Source of the DNA: UBA4823 sp034436035
Lineage (GTDB): Bacteria > Chloroflexota > Anaerolineae > Anaerolineales > UBA4823
Length of the DNA stretch: 23,201 nucleotides
Assembly (NCBI GenBank): GCA_034436035.1
Contig: DAOTVW010000132.1
Coordinates: forward strand, 1 to 23,201
Direction of reading: 5' to 3'
Shown: positions 1-7,556 of the stretch, one piece after another
Position numbering within the stretch: position 1 is the first letter of the stretch
How the letters are laid out: every line of letters begins with the position of its first letter
The notes under the pieces: model-generated
What the model was told of the DNA's origin: nothing
Database searches by the model: none
Seen by the model: the letters and a program-made list of their open reading frames with translations, nothing else
Position numbers and translations under genes: made by a program

Positions 1-56
1 AATGATTATTGAATCGCACACATGGACAAGAGGTTCGATATGTAAGACTTTTTAGG

Positions 57-128
57 AGACCTGTCAGGTTTTATTATTTATTGATTGTCACCAGAGCCTA
101 CGCCACCTAGCTCAAACCTGACAGGTCT
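57..128. repeat. 15-bp perfect inverted repeat in unit 1
   Basis: AGACCTGTCAGGTTT at 57-71 is the exact reverse complement of AAACCTGACAGGTCT at 114-128, leaving a 42-nt loop. The pair could fold as a long hairpin in RNA or single-stranded DNA. Each arm is also palindromic by itself. Confidence 0.8.
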
Positions 129-194
129 TACCAGAGCTAATGATTATTGAATCGCTCACATGGACAAGAGGTAGGATATGGAAGACTTTTCCGG

Positions 195-294
195 AGACCT
201 GTCAGGTTTTATTATCTATTCGCACCTGCATGGACATAAAAGCCGGAACGCAAGCCTTTCGCGATACACCACCTAGTTCAAACCTGACAGGTCT
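195..294. repeat. 15-bp perfect inverted repeat in unit 2, with an enlarged loop
   Basis: The same two arms occur at 195-209 and 280-294, but the loop is 70 nt instead of 42. The loop sequence from about 216 to 270 is unrelated to that of units 1 and 3, which share a TTGATTGTCACCAGAGCC stretch. The arms are intact while the loop was exchanged or expanded. Confidence 0.75.
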
Positions 295-475
295 TACCAG
301 AGCTAATGATTATTGAATCGCGCACATGGACAAGAGGTTCGATATGGAAGACTTTTTAGGAGACCTGTCAGGTTTTAATATTTGTTGATTGTCACCAGAG
401 CCTACGCAACCCGACTTGCTGGTATATAAAACCTGTTAGGCAAGACTTTTGCGGAGACCTTTCAGGATTTATTAT

Positions 476-625
476 TTTTTCCATCTCAAATTCCTGCAGC
501 AGATCGGTTTGCCTTTGGTCGTTATCTTCAACTATATGCCTTATATGAAAGTCTGAGGGTTTGGTCCATTATGAACTTGTTTTTCAACACTCTCGAAAAA
601 TAATTTGTCGTTTGGTCAAAAATGA
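476..625. other. Gene-free stretch between repeat cluster and DUF5671 gene
   Basis: No reading frame or RNA gene is visible. The heptamer TTTGGTC occurs three times on the plus strand (514-520, 560-566, 611-617). A weak A/T hairpin (594-610) lies just beyond the stop codon of the minus-strand gene and might serve as its terminator, but it is not GC-rich. Confidence 0.4.
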
Positions 626-2578
626 TCAATCAACGATTAAAGATATTCCTGTCATAATCAAGCCAAATAAAATTTGCAACAAAAATAAACCCGCTAAAAT
701 ATAAGCAACCACGCTCCAAGCAGAATACCGAGCAGGTTGAGGTATCGGCCTTCCATCGGCAAGAGCATGAACCCATTTCGCCACTTCACCCACCTGTGCC
801 AACGGTTTCCTCTCATAGCCACACGACCAGTACCATCCTTCTTTGGGATGGCTGATAATCACACGCTCACCAGTGTATTCTTTCAATACCTCGGGGATGG
901 GATCTTCCCATAGTATCTCATCATCGACAATGACGCATGGATAATTTTGTAATTCCGCAACATGCACCGCTGCGGGGGAAATCACGCTTGCTGTGATTCC
1001 CGGAGCTTCCCTTGTCAATTGTTCGGTGATTAATTTCGCTTGTTCAGGATTTTTTGTCAGGATTGCCACGCGATAATTGGCACGCTGCGTTTCTTGAATA
1101 ATGGCAGCTTTCTGTAAATCACTTCGCAAGGTGCGCCAGTGATACACCAAAACAAAACTAAATATCATCAACAGACGGAGATTCCGTAAGCTTTCTAACA
1201 ATAAATTGGGGTTACTCGTACCCAATAGGCTCATCAATAAACGATATAACAACGCCCCGCTACTGAACATAACCCCCAGCACGCCACTCAAGATAAAAAA
1301 ATACACATAGCCCCGCCGAATTAACGATCTTCGCGCATGCTCTCCCATTGAATCCTTCTGTTCCACCTCGCGGTTTATTTTCTGCCAGTTGTTCCACCAA
1401 AGCGGAACGCCAATCCCAATCATCATCAAAGCAGCAGCAAGAATTTTTCTTAAGTCATTTTCCCAAGAGGCTTGCGGATTAAAACGAAAATCGATTAAAA
1501 AAGACAACAATTGGCTAGTGCCGATCAATAAGGTGGTATATCCAGCGAAAGCAAGCAGAGAGCGATAGAAACGAATAAAACCAGCTCGCACAGAAACATC
1601 GCTTTCCATCGCTATCCGATCCTGCAAGCGCGGACGATAGACCCACCAAATCCCATAGAAAGGCACCAGCAAAGAAACAGGGCGGCGCAGAAAATCTAAC
1701 CAGCCTAAATAGGTGATCATTTCTCCAAAAATCCTGCGTAAAAAGACAGACCCAATGCTGCCGATATTAAATAAAATTGTAAATAAAGCGAAAAGGGTGA
1801 CGATGAAGAGAAAGATTAAACGTATATAGGAATGGGATTCTGCAGCCTCACGGGTGGAGCGCTGAATCAAATTGTCAATATACACCCATAAGGGAAACCC
1901 AATTGCAATCAACGCCAATCCATTTGCCAGGCTAATTGTTGCCGAGACCCCGAGCGCATCTGGGCTAAGCAAAACATAAACTATCAACTGTTGAACACCG
2001 AAGGCGCTCATTCCCAAGCTATAAACCAACCATAAATAACGATACAAGCGACGAATATCGAAAAAATAATTGGGCACGGAAGATATGCTGGCATCCTCGC
2101 TATGGGCTATGTCTTCCATCCTCCAGTTCTTTTTCAACAGCGGATAAAAATAAAGCACCCCAAGCGCATTGACAAACACGGCTATCGCATTATCCGTGAC
2201 CGTTTGCCGACCCCCGACTAAAGCGTGCCAAGCATCTAAACCAAATACAACCATTCCGGTGCGGCTCAGGAAAGCCAAACTGTTCTGTACAATCGGGATG
2301 AGCAAGAAAGCCATCACCAGGTAGAAAAAGAGCACCCTGATCCAGCTGAGCGCTTCTTCCGATTGGTTCATTGCCGAGCGCTGTGCCCAAGACCAATGAA
2401 GGTAAAATACAGGTATTCCGACAAGCACAAATGCTAATGGCGCCGCCAGCCTTTCCGCAGTTCCACCCACAATCTGAGGAGAAGCAATCGAGCGCAACAA
2501 ACCGATTAACCCCCATATCACCGTTTCCAGACTCACTAAAGTAACAACATAGAGATAAATTCTACGAATGGTTTGCAT
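626..2578 (-). CDS. Multi-repeat DUF5671-type integral membrane protein with a receiver-like C-terminal domain
   Basis: A 650-residue polytopic membrane protein of unknown function. The ATG is preceded by GAGGAG seven bases upstream. I see six copies of one unit: an Arg/Tyr-led hydrophobic helix pair ending in a short aromatic motif such as PLWW followed by a basic helix. The units start near residues 4, 78, 174, 250, 333 and 418, and the closing motifs lie near 54-67, 143-154, 227-239, 307-319, 388-401 and 476-488. This resembles the DUF5671 family, which is frequent in Chloroflexota. Residues 501-612 form a soluble alpha/beta domain (strands YRVAILT and CVIVDD) that recalls a response-regulator receiver but lacks the usual acidic pair after the first strand. 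A final membrane helix covers about 622-647. It probably forms an operon with the anchored protein that ends 14 nt upstream. No function can be assigned. Confidence 0.85.
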   Translation of the reverse strand: MQTIRRIYLYVVTLVSLETVIWGLIGLLRSIASPQIVGGTAERLAAPLAFVLVGIPVFYLHWSWAQRSAMNQSEEALSWIRVLFFYLVMAFLLIPIVQNSLAFLSRTGMVVFGLDAWHALVGGRQTVTDNAIAVFVNALGVLYFYPLLKKNWRMEDIAHSEDASISSVPNYFFDIRRLYRYLWLVYSLGMSAFGVQQLIVYVLLSPDALGVSATISLANGLALIAIGFPLWVYIDNLIQRSTREAAESHSYIRLIFLFIVTLFALFTILFNIGSIGSVFLRRIFGEMITYLGWLDFLRRPVSLLVPFYGIWWVYRPRLQDRIAMESDVSVRAGFIRFYRSLLAFAGYTTLLIGTSQLLSFLIDFRFNPQASWENDLRKILAAALMMIGIGVPLWWNNWQKINREVEQKDSMGEHARRSLIRRGYVYFFILSGVLGVMFSSGALLYRLLMSLLGTSNPNLLLESLRNLRLLMIFSFVLVYHWRTLRSDLQKAAIIQETQRANYRVAILTKNPEQAKLITEQLTREAPGITASVISPAAVHVAELQNYPCVIVDDEILWEDPIPEVLKEYTGERVIISHPKEGWYWSCGYERKPLAQVGEVAKWVHALADGRPIPQPARYSAWSVVAYILAGLFLLQILFGLIMTGISLIVD

Positions 2579-2592
2579 CGAAAGCTCCTCTC

Positions 2593-3090
2593 TTAATCCG
2601 TTCCAGGCCCTGGCTGAGGTTGGACCGGCGGGTTATACCAATCCCAATTCCAGTAAGGGTAAGGCATGGTAGCAATTTTCCATTCGCCGGATTGATCGCG
2701 GATTAAAGTGGCGCTAGTGGACTCATTATATCCGCTGTTAAATGGGTCGGTGCTGTTATGGATAATTAATAAGTCAACAGTTGCTTGATCACCGCTTTGT
2801 TGCACCGCACCAATTACCAGGCTGGTCGAAGTGATATCAACCTGTCCGGTGAGAAATGCATTACGAAAATTTTCAAGGGATGGTTTATTTTCTCCTTCTT
2901 TCAGAAAGGAGTAAGCCTTCTCGTAATCTTTTTTCAGGAGCGCTACAACATAATTATGAACGATACCTTTTGGTGACACATCATCCGTATAGCGGGGTGT
3001 ACGTTGGCGTGTAAAAAATATCGCCAATGCGATCCCAATTAATATCAAAACAAAGCTGAAAATAATTCGCAAGGGGCGGTCTTGTTTCAT
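2593..3090 (-). CDS. Membrane-anchored NTF2-like small protein
   Basis: A 165-residue protein with a single N-terminal membrane helix (about residues 8-26) after a short basic segment, so the rest is probably extracytoplasmic. Residues 38-150 look like an NTF2-like (DUF4878-type) domain: a helical stretch containing GIVHNYVVALLKKDYEKAY followed by beta strands. The C-terminus (about 142-165) is unusually rich in Trp, Tyr and Pro. A strong ribosome-binding site (AAGGAG, 7 nt before the ATG) supports the start. The downstream DUF5671 gene begins 14 nt after the stop, so the two are probably co-transcribed and may share a cell-envelope role. The domain call is by pattern only; such domains often bind small ligands, but nothing here identifies one. 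Confidence 0.75.
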   Translation of the reverse strand: MKQDRPLRIIFSFVLILIGIALAIFFTRQRTPRYTDDVSPKGIVHNYVVALLKKDYEKAYSFLKEGENKPSLENFRNAFLTGQVDITSTSLVIGAVQQSGDQATVDLLIIHNSTDPFNSGYNESTSATLIRDQSGEWKIATMPYPYWNWDWYNPPVQPQPGPGTD

Positions 3091-3160
3091 TTATTGAACT
3101 CCTTTTCAACTATTCCATTAATCATAACCCCAATCCGACAATATTGGTGTGAAAAGCGCC

Positions 3161-3194
3161 ATAATAAAAAGGGCTGCCCCGCCTTGGGCAGCCC
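3161..3194 (-). terminator. Intrinsic terminator of glutamate dehydrogenase gene
   Basis: A perfect 9-bp GC-rich stem (GGGCTGCCC 3171-3179 / GGGCAGCCC 3186-3194, 6-nt loop) is followed on the minus strand by TTTTTATTAT. It lies 31 nt beyond the gdh stop codon and ahead of the next minus-strand gene. Confidence 0.85.
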
Positions 3195-3225
3195 AGAAAG
3201 GAGGAAGGAGACTACTATTATGCGA

Positions 3226-4512
3226 CTACGCCCAACCTCGCAGCTGCATCGCTTTAACAACACGGCTGATCGCCACCATATAAGCGGCGTCACGCATATA
3301 TACTTTTTCTTTCTCGCTCATCTCTAAGACGGCATGGAAAGCTTGGGTCATCTTCGTGTCTAAGCGTTGTAATACCTCTTCTTTGGTCCAGTAATAATTC
3401 ATATCATTTTGGACACTCTCGAAGTAGGAAGTAGTTACACCGCCAGAGTTGCACAAAAAGTCGGGGATATTAAAGATATTGTTCTTCTTGAAAAATTCAT
3501 CCGCTTCTGGAGTGCATGGACCATTGGCACCTTCCGCAACCAGTTTTACCCGGCTGGAAATCTTCTTGACCGTCTCAGCATTGACCTGTCCTTCCAATGC
3601 GGCTGGGATCAACACGTCCGCTTCTTTCGAAATCCAGGCGCCGCCATCTTCAATCACATAGCCAGCCTCTTTTGCTTTCTTCTTATCAATGGTGCCATAT
3701 TGATCTGTAATCGTAAGGAGAAAACGCGGGTCTACACCATCTTTATGGCTGAATGTGTAAGAAGTTTTGTCTTCGCGATCCCAGCAAGAAACACAAGCCA
3801 CCTTGCCACCAAGGATTTCCTTGAACCCTATGGCTGCATATTGAGCTACATTGCCAAAACCTTGAATAGCAGCTACGGATTTGGTCGGATCCATTTTCAA
3901 GTGCTTCATTGCTTCACGAATACAATAGGTGACACCGAAACCAGTTGCTTCAGTGCGTCCCTCGGATCCACCGCCACCTAACGGCTTACCGGTGAAAACG
4001 CCTGGTGTATATTGCCCCACCAGCTTGGAATATTCATCCATCATCCAGCCCATCATCTGCGGTGTTGTCCCAACATCCGGTGCCGGAACGTCCAACCGCG
4101 GGCCGATATTCCGCCACATTGCCTGTACCCAGCCGCGGCACAGCCGTTCTTTTTCGCCTGTAGAAAGGGTCGCAGGATCGACGATAATGCCACCCTTGCC
4201 TCCGCCTAATGGGATATCTGCTACCGCGCACTTCCAGGTCATCCAGGTTGCTAAAGCACGCACCGTGTCCAGAGTTTCATTGGGGTGAAAGCGGATGCCA
4301 CCTTTATTTGGACCACGCGCATCGTTATGTTGCACACGATAACCCTGGAAAATGCGGATTGAGCCATCATCCATGCGGACAGGTATGCGGAACGAAAATT
4401 CTCGCATCGGCCAACGTAGCATTTCTGCTATAGCTGGATCCAATTTCAGTTGTTTGGCAACGCCATCAAACTGAGCTTGCGCCATTTGAAACGCATTGAG
4501 TTGTTCAGCCAT
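3226..4512 (-). CDS. gdhA: Glutamate dehydrogenase (Glu/Leu/Phe/Val dehydrogenase family)
   Basis: A cytosolic enzyme that interconverts glutamate and 2-oxoglutarate plus ammonia using NAD(P). At 428 residues it has the usual length of the hexameric small form. The signature PLGGGKGG sits at 101-108 with the catalytic Lys106. Lys94 lies in the substrate site, Asp146 in DVPAPDVGT is the second catalytic residue, and the Rossmann motif GFGNVA is at 218-223. The ATG has AAGGAG seven bases upstream. The gene has a long leader (about 150 nt if the predicted promoter is right) containing a terminator-like hairpin, and its own terminator after the stop. Cofactor preference cannot be read safely from sequence alone. 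The neighbouring aminotransferase and amidotransferase genes fit a nitrogen-metabolism context. Confidence 0.95.
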   Translation of the reverse strand: MAEQLNAFQMAQAQFDGVAKQLKLDPAIAEMLRWPMREFSFRIPVRMDDGSIRIFQGYRVQHNDARGPNKGGIRFHPNETLDTVRALATWMTWKCAVADIPLGGGKGGIIVDPATLSTGEKERLCRGWVQAMWRNIGPRLDVPAPDVGTTPQMMGWMMDEYSKLVGQYTPGVFTGKPLGGGGSEGRTEATGFGVTYCIREAMKHLKMDPTKSVAAIQGFGNVAQYAAIGFKEILGGKVACVSCWDREDKTSYTFSHKDGVDPRFLLTITDQYGTIDKKKAKEAGYVIEDGGAWISKEADVLIPAALEGQVNAETVKKISSRVKLVAEGANGPCTPEADEFFKKNNIFNIPDFLCNSGGVTTSYFESVQNDMNYYWTKEEVLQRLDTKMTQAFHAVLEMSEKEKVYMRDAAYMVAISRVVKAMQLRGWA

Positions 4513-4556
4513 TTGTCATCTCCTTATAATAAATTTCATAGTTTGTTAAGAAAATA

Positions 4557-4583
4557 AACGGGCACTCCGGTTTGGCGCCCGTT
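4557..4583 (-). terminator. Terminator-like hairpin in the gatB-gdh intergenic region (terminator or attenuator)
   Basis: A 7-bp stem (AACGGGC 4557-4563 / GCCCGTT 4577-4583) is followed on the minus strand by TTTATTTTCTT. It lies 163 nt beyond the gatB stop, but downstream of the predicted gdh promoter. It could therefore end gatB transcription or act as an attenuator in the gdh leader. A second small hairpin (GGACC-AGCA-GGTCT on the minus strand, about 4609-4622) precedes it. Confidence 0.55.
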
Positions 4584-4671
4584 CTTATCCAAATTTGATT
4601 GTTTGCATGGAGACCTGCTGGTCCATCCAATTAATGCCTTTCCACTAGTATAGACGTATAGACTTCTTAAC

Positions 4672-4698
4672 TTTATACCAAGTCCTTTTAAACGTCAA
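4672..4698 (-). promoter_or_regulatory. Candidate promoter of gdhA
   Basis: On the minus strand TTGACG (4693-4698) is followed after 15 nt by TATAAA (4672-4677). The hexamers are good but the spacer is short; TAAAGT at 17 nt is an alternative. Confidence 0.4.
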
Positions 4699-4745
4699 GT
4701 GACAGATTCTACACCTTTTTATAGTGACATATTTCACATTCCAAA

Positions 4746-6227
4746 TCATGCTTGTGGTTTCTCATTTAACCCTTTTAAATACTCCGCTAACATCTCACGG
4801 ACAATATGGGGATTGGCTTTGCCACCCGCCTGCCGCATCACCTGCCCAAACAGCCATTGCGCGATGGTTTCCTTCCCTTTCTTATAGGCTTCAATTTGCT
4901 GAGGATTTGCCTGACAGACTTGAATGACCCATTCTCTAATCAGTTCAACATCCGAAATCTGCGTCAAGCCTTTTGCTTGGATCAACTCCCCTGCTCTTTT
5001 CCCACTTTCAAACATTTCAGCGAGGATGATTTTTGCGCTGGCTTGATTGATCGTCCCGTTTGCCAATTCCATGAGCAGCTCTGCTAAGGCGTTGGTTGAG
5101 AGACGCTTTGGATCAAAACCGAACCCCGCTTGATGGAACAGTCCAAACAATTCTCCGCTGATCCAGTTCGCGATGGTTTTCGGTGCAATCTGCGGTGATG
5201 TCTTAACCACTTCTTCAAAATAGTCGGCGATGACTTTTTCCTCGGTCAAAACTTCTGCATCATAAGCGCTCAATCCATATTGCGTCTGGAAACGTCGTTG
5301 GCGAGATATTGGTAATTCCGGTAACTGAAGACGGACTTTTTCTATCCACTCTTGATTGATGACCAAGGGAGGGAGGTCTGGTTCGGGAAAATAGCGATAA
5401 TCATGCGCTTCCTCTTTAGATCTTTGGGTGACCGTAACCCCTAAAACATCGTCCCAGCCCAAAGTTTCCTGGAGGACTTTTTCACCCCTTTCTAAAAGTT
5501 CGATTTGTCTCTTAATCTCAAAGGCAACCGACCTCTCTAAAGCGCGAAAACTATTCAAGTTCTTGATTTCCGTCCGAGTTCCTAATTCAGGGCAACCAAT
5601 CTCTCGCACAGATACATTAGGTTCAATGCGCAAGACCCCTTTCTGTAAATCACCAGAGTTCACTTCACAATAGCGCAGGACATTGCGCAAGGTCATCGCG
5701 TAAGCTCGCACTTCTTCCGCGCTGTTCAAGTCCGGCTCAGTCACTATCTCCAATAAAGGCACACCGGCCCGGTTTAAATCAACCAAAGAATAACTTTGTC
5801 CATTGTTATTGACATGGGTTAATTTACCCGTATCCTCTTCTAAATGCACACGGCGAATACGAACAACCTTCTCTCCATGGGAGGTGGGTATCACCAAACG
5901 ACCATTTTGAGCAAGCGGCTGTTCATATTGCGAAATCTGATACCCTTTTGGTAAATCGGGGTAAAAGTAATTCTTGCGTGCGAAAATGCTCACAGGCGCA
6001 ATTTCACACTCGAGAGCCAGAGCCACCCGGATGCCCAATTCCACCGCAGCTTGATTAACCACCGGTAAGACGCCCGGCATTCCTGCACAGACCGGGCATA
6101 CCGCAATATTAGGTTCTGCACTGGTCGAATCTACCACCGCACAGGAGCAGAACATCTTCGAACGCGTTGCCAATTCGGCATGCACTTCCAATCCAATTAC
6201 AGCTTCGTATTGCTTCTTTGTCACCAT
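4746..6227 (-). CDS. gatB: Aspartyl/glutamyl-tRNA amidotransferase subunit B
   Basis: The tRNA-binding and kinase-like subunit of GatCAB, which converts Glu-tRNA(Gln) and Asp-tRNA(Asn) to Gln- and Asn-tRNA. Family marks in order: IGLEVH near residues 11-16, zinc-site cysteines 27, 29, 44 and 47 (FCSC...CPVC), LNRAGVPLLEIVTEPDL near 151-167, RIEPNVSVR, TRTEIKNLNSF, and a YqeY-like C-terminal tail. I place the start at the ATG that gives MVTKKQYEAVIGLEVH (493 residues), the usual length. A TTG 90 nt upstream would add 30 unconserved residues and has no usable ribosome-binding site. The chosen ATG has only GGGG two bases away, but a TATAAT lies 6 nt before it, so the mRNA may be leaderless. The partner genes gatC and gatA lie 4.4 kb upstream on the same strand. 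Confidence 0.95.
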   Translation of the reverse strand: MVTKKQYEAVIGLEVHAELATRSKMFCSCAVVDSTSAEPNIAVCPVCAGMPGVLPVVNQAAVELGIRVALALECEIAPVSIFARKNYFYPDLPKGYQISQYEQPLAQNGRLVIPTSHGEKVVRIRRVHLEEDTGKLTHVNNNGQSYSLVDLNRAGVPLLEIVTEPDLNSAEEVRAYAMTLRNVLRYCEVNSGDLQKGVLRIEPNVSVREIGCPELGTRTEIKNLNSFRALERSVAFEIKRQIELLERGEKVLQETLGWDDVLGVTVTQRSKEEAHDYRYFPEPDLPPLVINQEWIEKVRLQLPELPISRQRRFQTQYGLSAYDAEVLTEEKVIADYFEEVVKTSPQIAPKTIANWISGELFGLFHQAGFGFDPKRLSTNALAELLMELANGTINQASAKIILAEMFESGKRAGELIQAKGLTQISDVELIREWVIQVCQANPQQIEAYKKGKETIAQWLFGQVMRQAGGKANPHIVREMLAEYLKGLNEKPQA

Positions 6228-6233
6228 ATCCCC

Positions 6234-6239
6234 ATTATA
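6234..6239 (-). promoter_or_regulatory. Candidate -10 box immediately before gatB
   Basis: A perfect TATAAT on the minus strand ends 6 nt before the gatB ATG, placing the expected transcription start on the A of the start codon. No good -35 hexamer is seen at 16-18 nt; the nearest match, CTGACA at 6267-6272, is 27 nt away. Confidence 0.4.
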
Positions 6240-6351
6240 TCCGATGTTCGCTGGAGATATCTCGGTTGTCAGGGTATCACCCTCCGCAAAGTTCAACTGG
6301 CATGCCGATTCTTTCAAAACCTAGATAACCCAACAACGCATCCATTCCATA

Positions 6352-7515
6352 TCAACCATAGCGTTGCATAAATTGCTCTAATCGTCGTAATGCCTCTTCA
6401 ATTTTTTCATAGGCGGTAGCATAGGAACAACGCACAAAACCGGCTCCACCCGCTCCAAAGGCGCTTCCGGGGACTACCGCTACTTTTTCCTCTTCGAGCA
6501 GTTTCTGGGCAAAGGTTTCATCATCCATGCCTGTGGCAGCAATATTTGGGAAGGCATAAAATGCACCATGGGGTTCAACCGTTGTCAGCCCTAAACGGTT
6601 CAAGCCTGAGACAATCAATATCCGCCGACGGTTGTATTCATCCCGCATACGTTCCACATCCGCTGCTCCATGGCGAATTGCTTCCAAGGCTGCGTCTTGA
6701 GCAATAGTGGGGGCAGACATGATGGTATATTGATGTACTCGTAATAACCCTTTCAATATCTCTGCTGGTGCGGCAGCGAATCCAATACGCCAGCCGGTCA
6801 TGGCATAATTTTTCGAAAAACCACCTAATAAAATCGTGCGCTGGAACATGCCCGGCAGAGAAGGAAAACAAACATGTTCCACTCCATAGACCAGCTGATC
6901 ATATAATTCATCCGAAACAACGATCAGATCATGTTTCTCGGCAATGCGGGCAATCTCCATTAACGCTTCCCGCGTGGCAACCACTCCGGTGGGATTATTC
7001 GGGAACCCCAATAAAATCGCCTTTGTTCGCGGCGTTATTGCTGCTTCCAGCCGTTGGGGGTCAACTTGAAACCCATCAGAAGCTAAGGTAGGTAACTCTA
7101 CCGCAACTCCACCAGCAAGGATGACTTCGGCCTGGTAAGCGACAAAACAAGGGGTGGGTATGATGACTTCATCCCCAGGATTAAGCAAAGCGGTCATCGC
7201 CAGATAGAGCGCTTCAGACACTCCCACAGTGATAATGATTTCGCTTGCCGGGTCATACGTGACGCCATAACGCTGGAAGAGGTGTTCTGAAAGAGCTTGA
7301 CGTAATGCGAAACGTCCTGCATTGGAAGTGTAATGTGTTTCTCCATTTTGCAAAGAGCGTATTCCAGCCGAGATAATCGTCGGTGGCGTGCTGAAATCCG
7401 GCTCACCAATCCCTAATGAAATAACGTCGTCCATCGTTGCCACAATGTCGAAGAATTTTCGAATGCCAGATGGTTTCAAAGTAACCACGCGTTGAGATAA
7501 GTATTTATTGTCCAA
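6352..7515 (-). CDS. PLP-dependent class I/II aminotransferase
   Basis: A fold-type I aminotransferase of the aspartate/aromatic aminotransferase group, transferring an amino group between an amino acid and a 2-oxo acid in the cytosol. Visible marks are GIGEPDF near residue 36, NNPTG at 173-177, SDELY with the PLP-ring Asp202 and Tyr205, and the Schiff-base Lys235 in GGFSKNYAMTGWRIG. I choose the TTG start that gives MDNKYLSQRV (387 residues) because AAAGGAG lies six bases upstream and the family alignment begins there. Open GTG and ATG codons up to 75 nt upstream overlap the end of the preceding gene and lack a ribosome-binding site. The exact substrate (Asp, aromatic or branched-chain) is not certain. 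Confidence 0.9.
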   Translation of the reverse strand: MDNKYLSQRVVTLKPSGIRKFFDIVATMDDVISLGIGEPDFSTPPTIISAGIRSLQNGETHYTSNAGRFALRQALSEHLFQRYGVTYDPASEIIITVGVSEALYLAMTALLNPGDEVIIPTPCFVAYQAEVILAGGVAVELPTLASDGFQVDPQRLEAAITPRTKAILLGFPNNPTGVVATREALMEIARIAEKHDLIVVSDELYDQLVYGVEHVCFPSLPGMFQRTILLGGFSKNYAMTGWRIGFAAAPAEILKGLLRVHQYTIMSAPTIAQDAALEAIRHGAADVERMRDEYNRRRILIVSGLNRLGLTTVEPHGAFYAFPNIAATGMDDETFAQKLLEEEKVAVVPGSAFGAGGAGFVRCSYATAYEKIEEALRRLEQFMQRYG

Positions 7516-7556
7516 AGTTTCTCCTTTCAAAGGAATTGTTGGTGTTTGGGGGGATG

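Larger units (their letters stand above)
1..475. repeat. Cluster of long direct repeats built on an ACCTG-W-CAGGT palindrome
   Basis: Three direct repeat units start at 1, 139 and 305 with AATGATTATTGAATCGC. Their first 71 nt are nearly identical: units 1 and 3 differ at two positions by my count, and unit 2 at about six. A decayed fourth copy covers 439-475. Each unit carries the 11-bp palindrome ACCTGTCAGGT (59-69, 197-207, 363-373). Units 1 and 2 also carry its inverted partner ACCTGACAGGT (116-126, 282-292). Degenerate forms lie at 431-441 and 457-467. The first unit starts at the window edge, so the array may extend further left. There are no terminal repeats around a transposase and no long reading frame. 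It could be a REP/MITE-like dispersed family or an array of protein-binding sites; the sequence does not decide between them. Confidence 0.85.

Noticed and set aside
1..475. Possible CRISPR array from spaced direct repeats
   Set aside because: Units are 138 and 166 bp with a conserved core of about 71 nt, the gaps are not uniform spacers, and no cas gene is nearby.
3409..3981. Long open frame on the plus strand inside the glutamate dehydrogenase gene
   Set aside because: It is antisense to a certain gene, has no ribosome-binding site, and its translation looks like no protein family.
6228..6317. N-terminal extension of GatB from an upstream TTG
   Set aside because: The 30 extra residues are not GatB-like and the TTG lacks a spaced ribosome-binding site.
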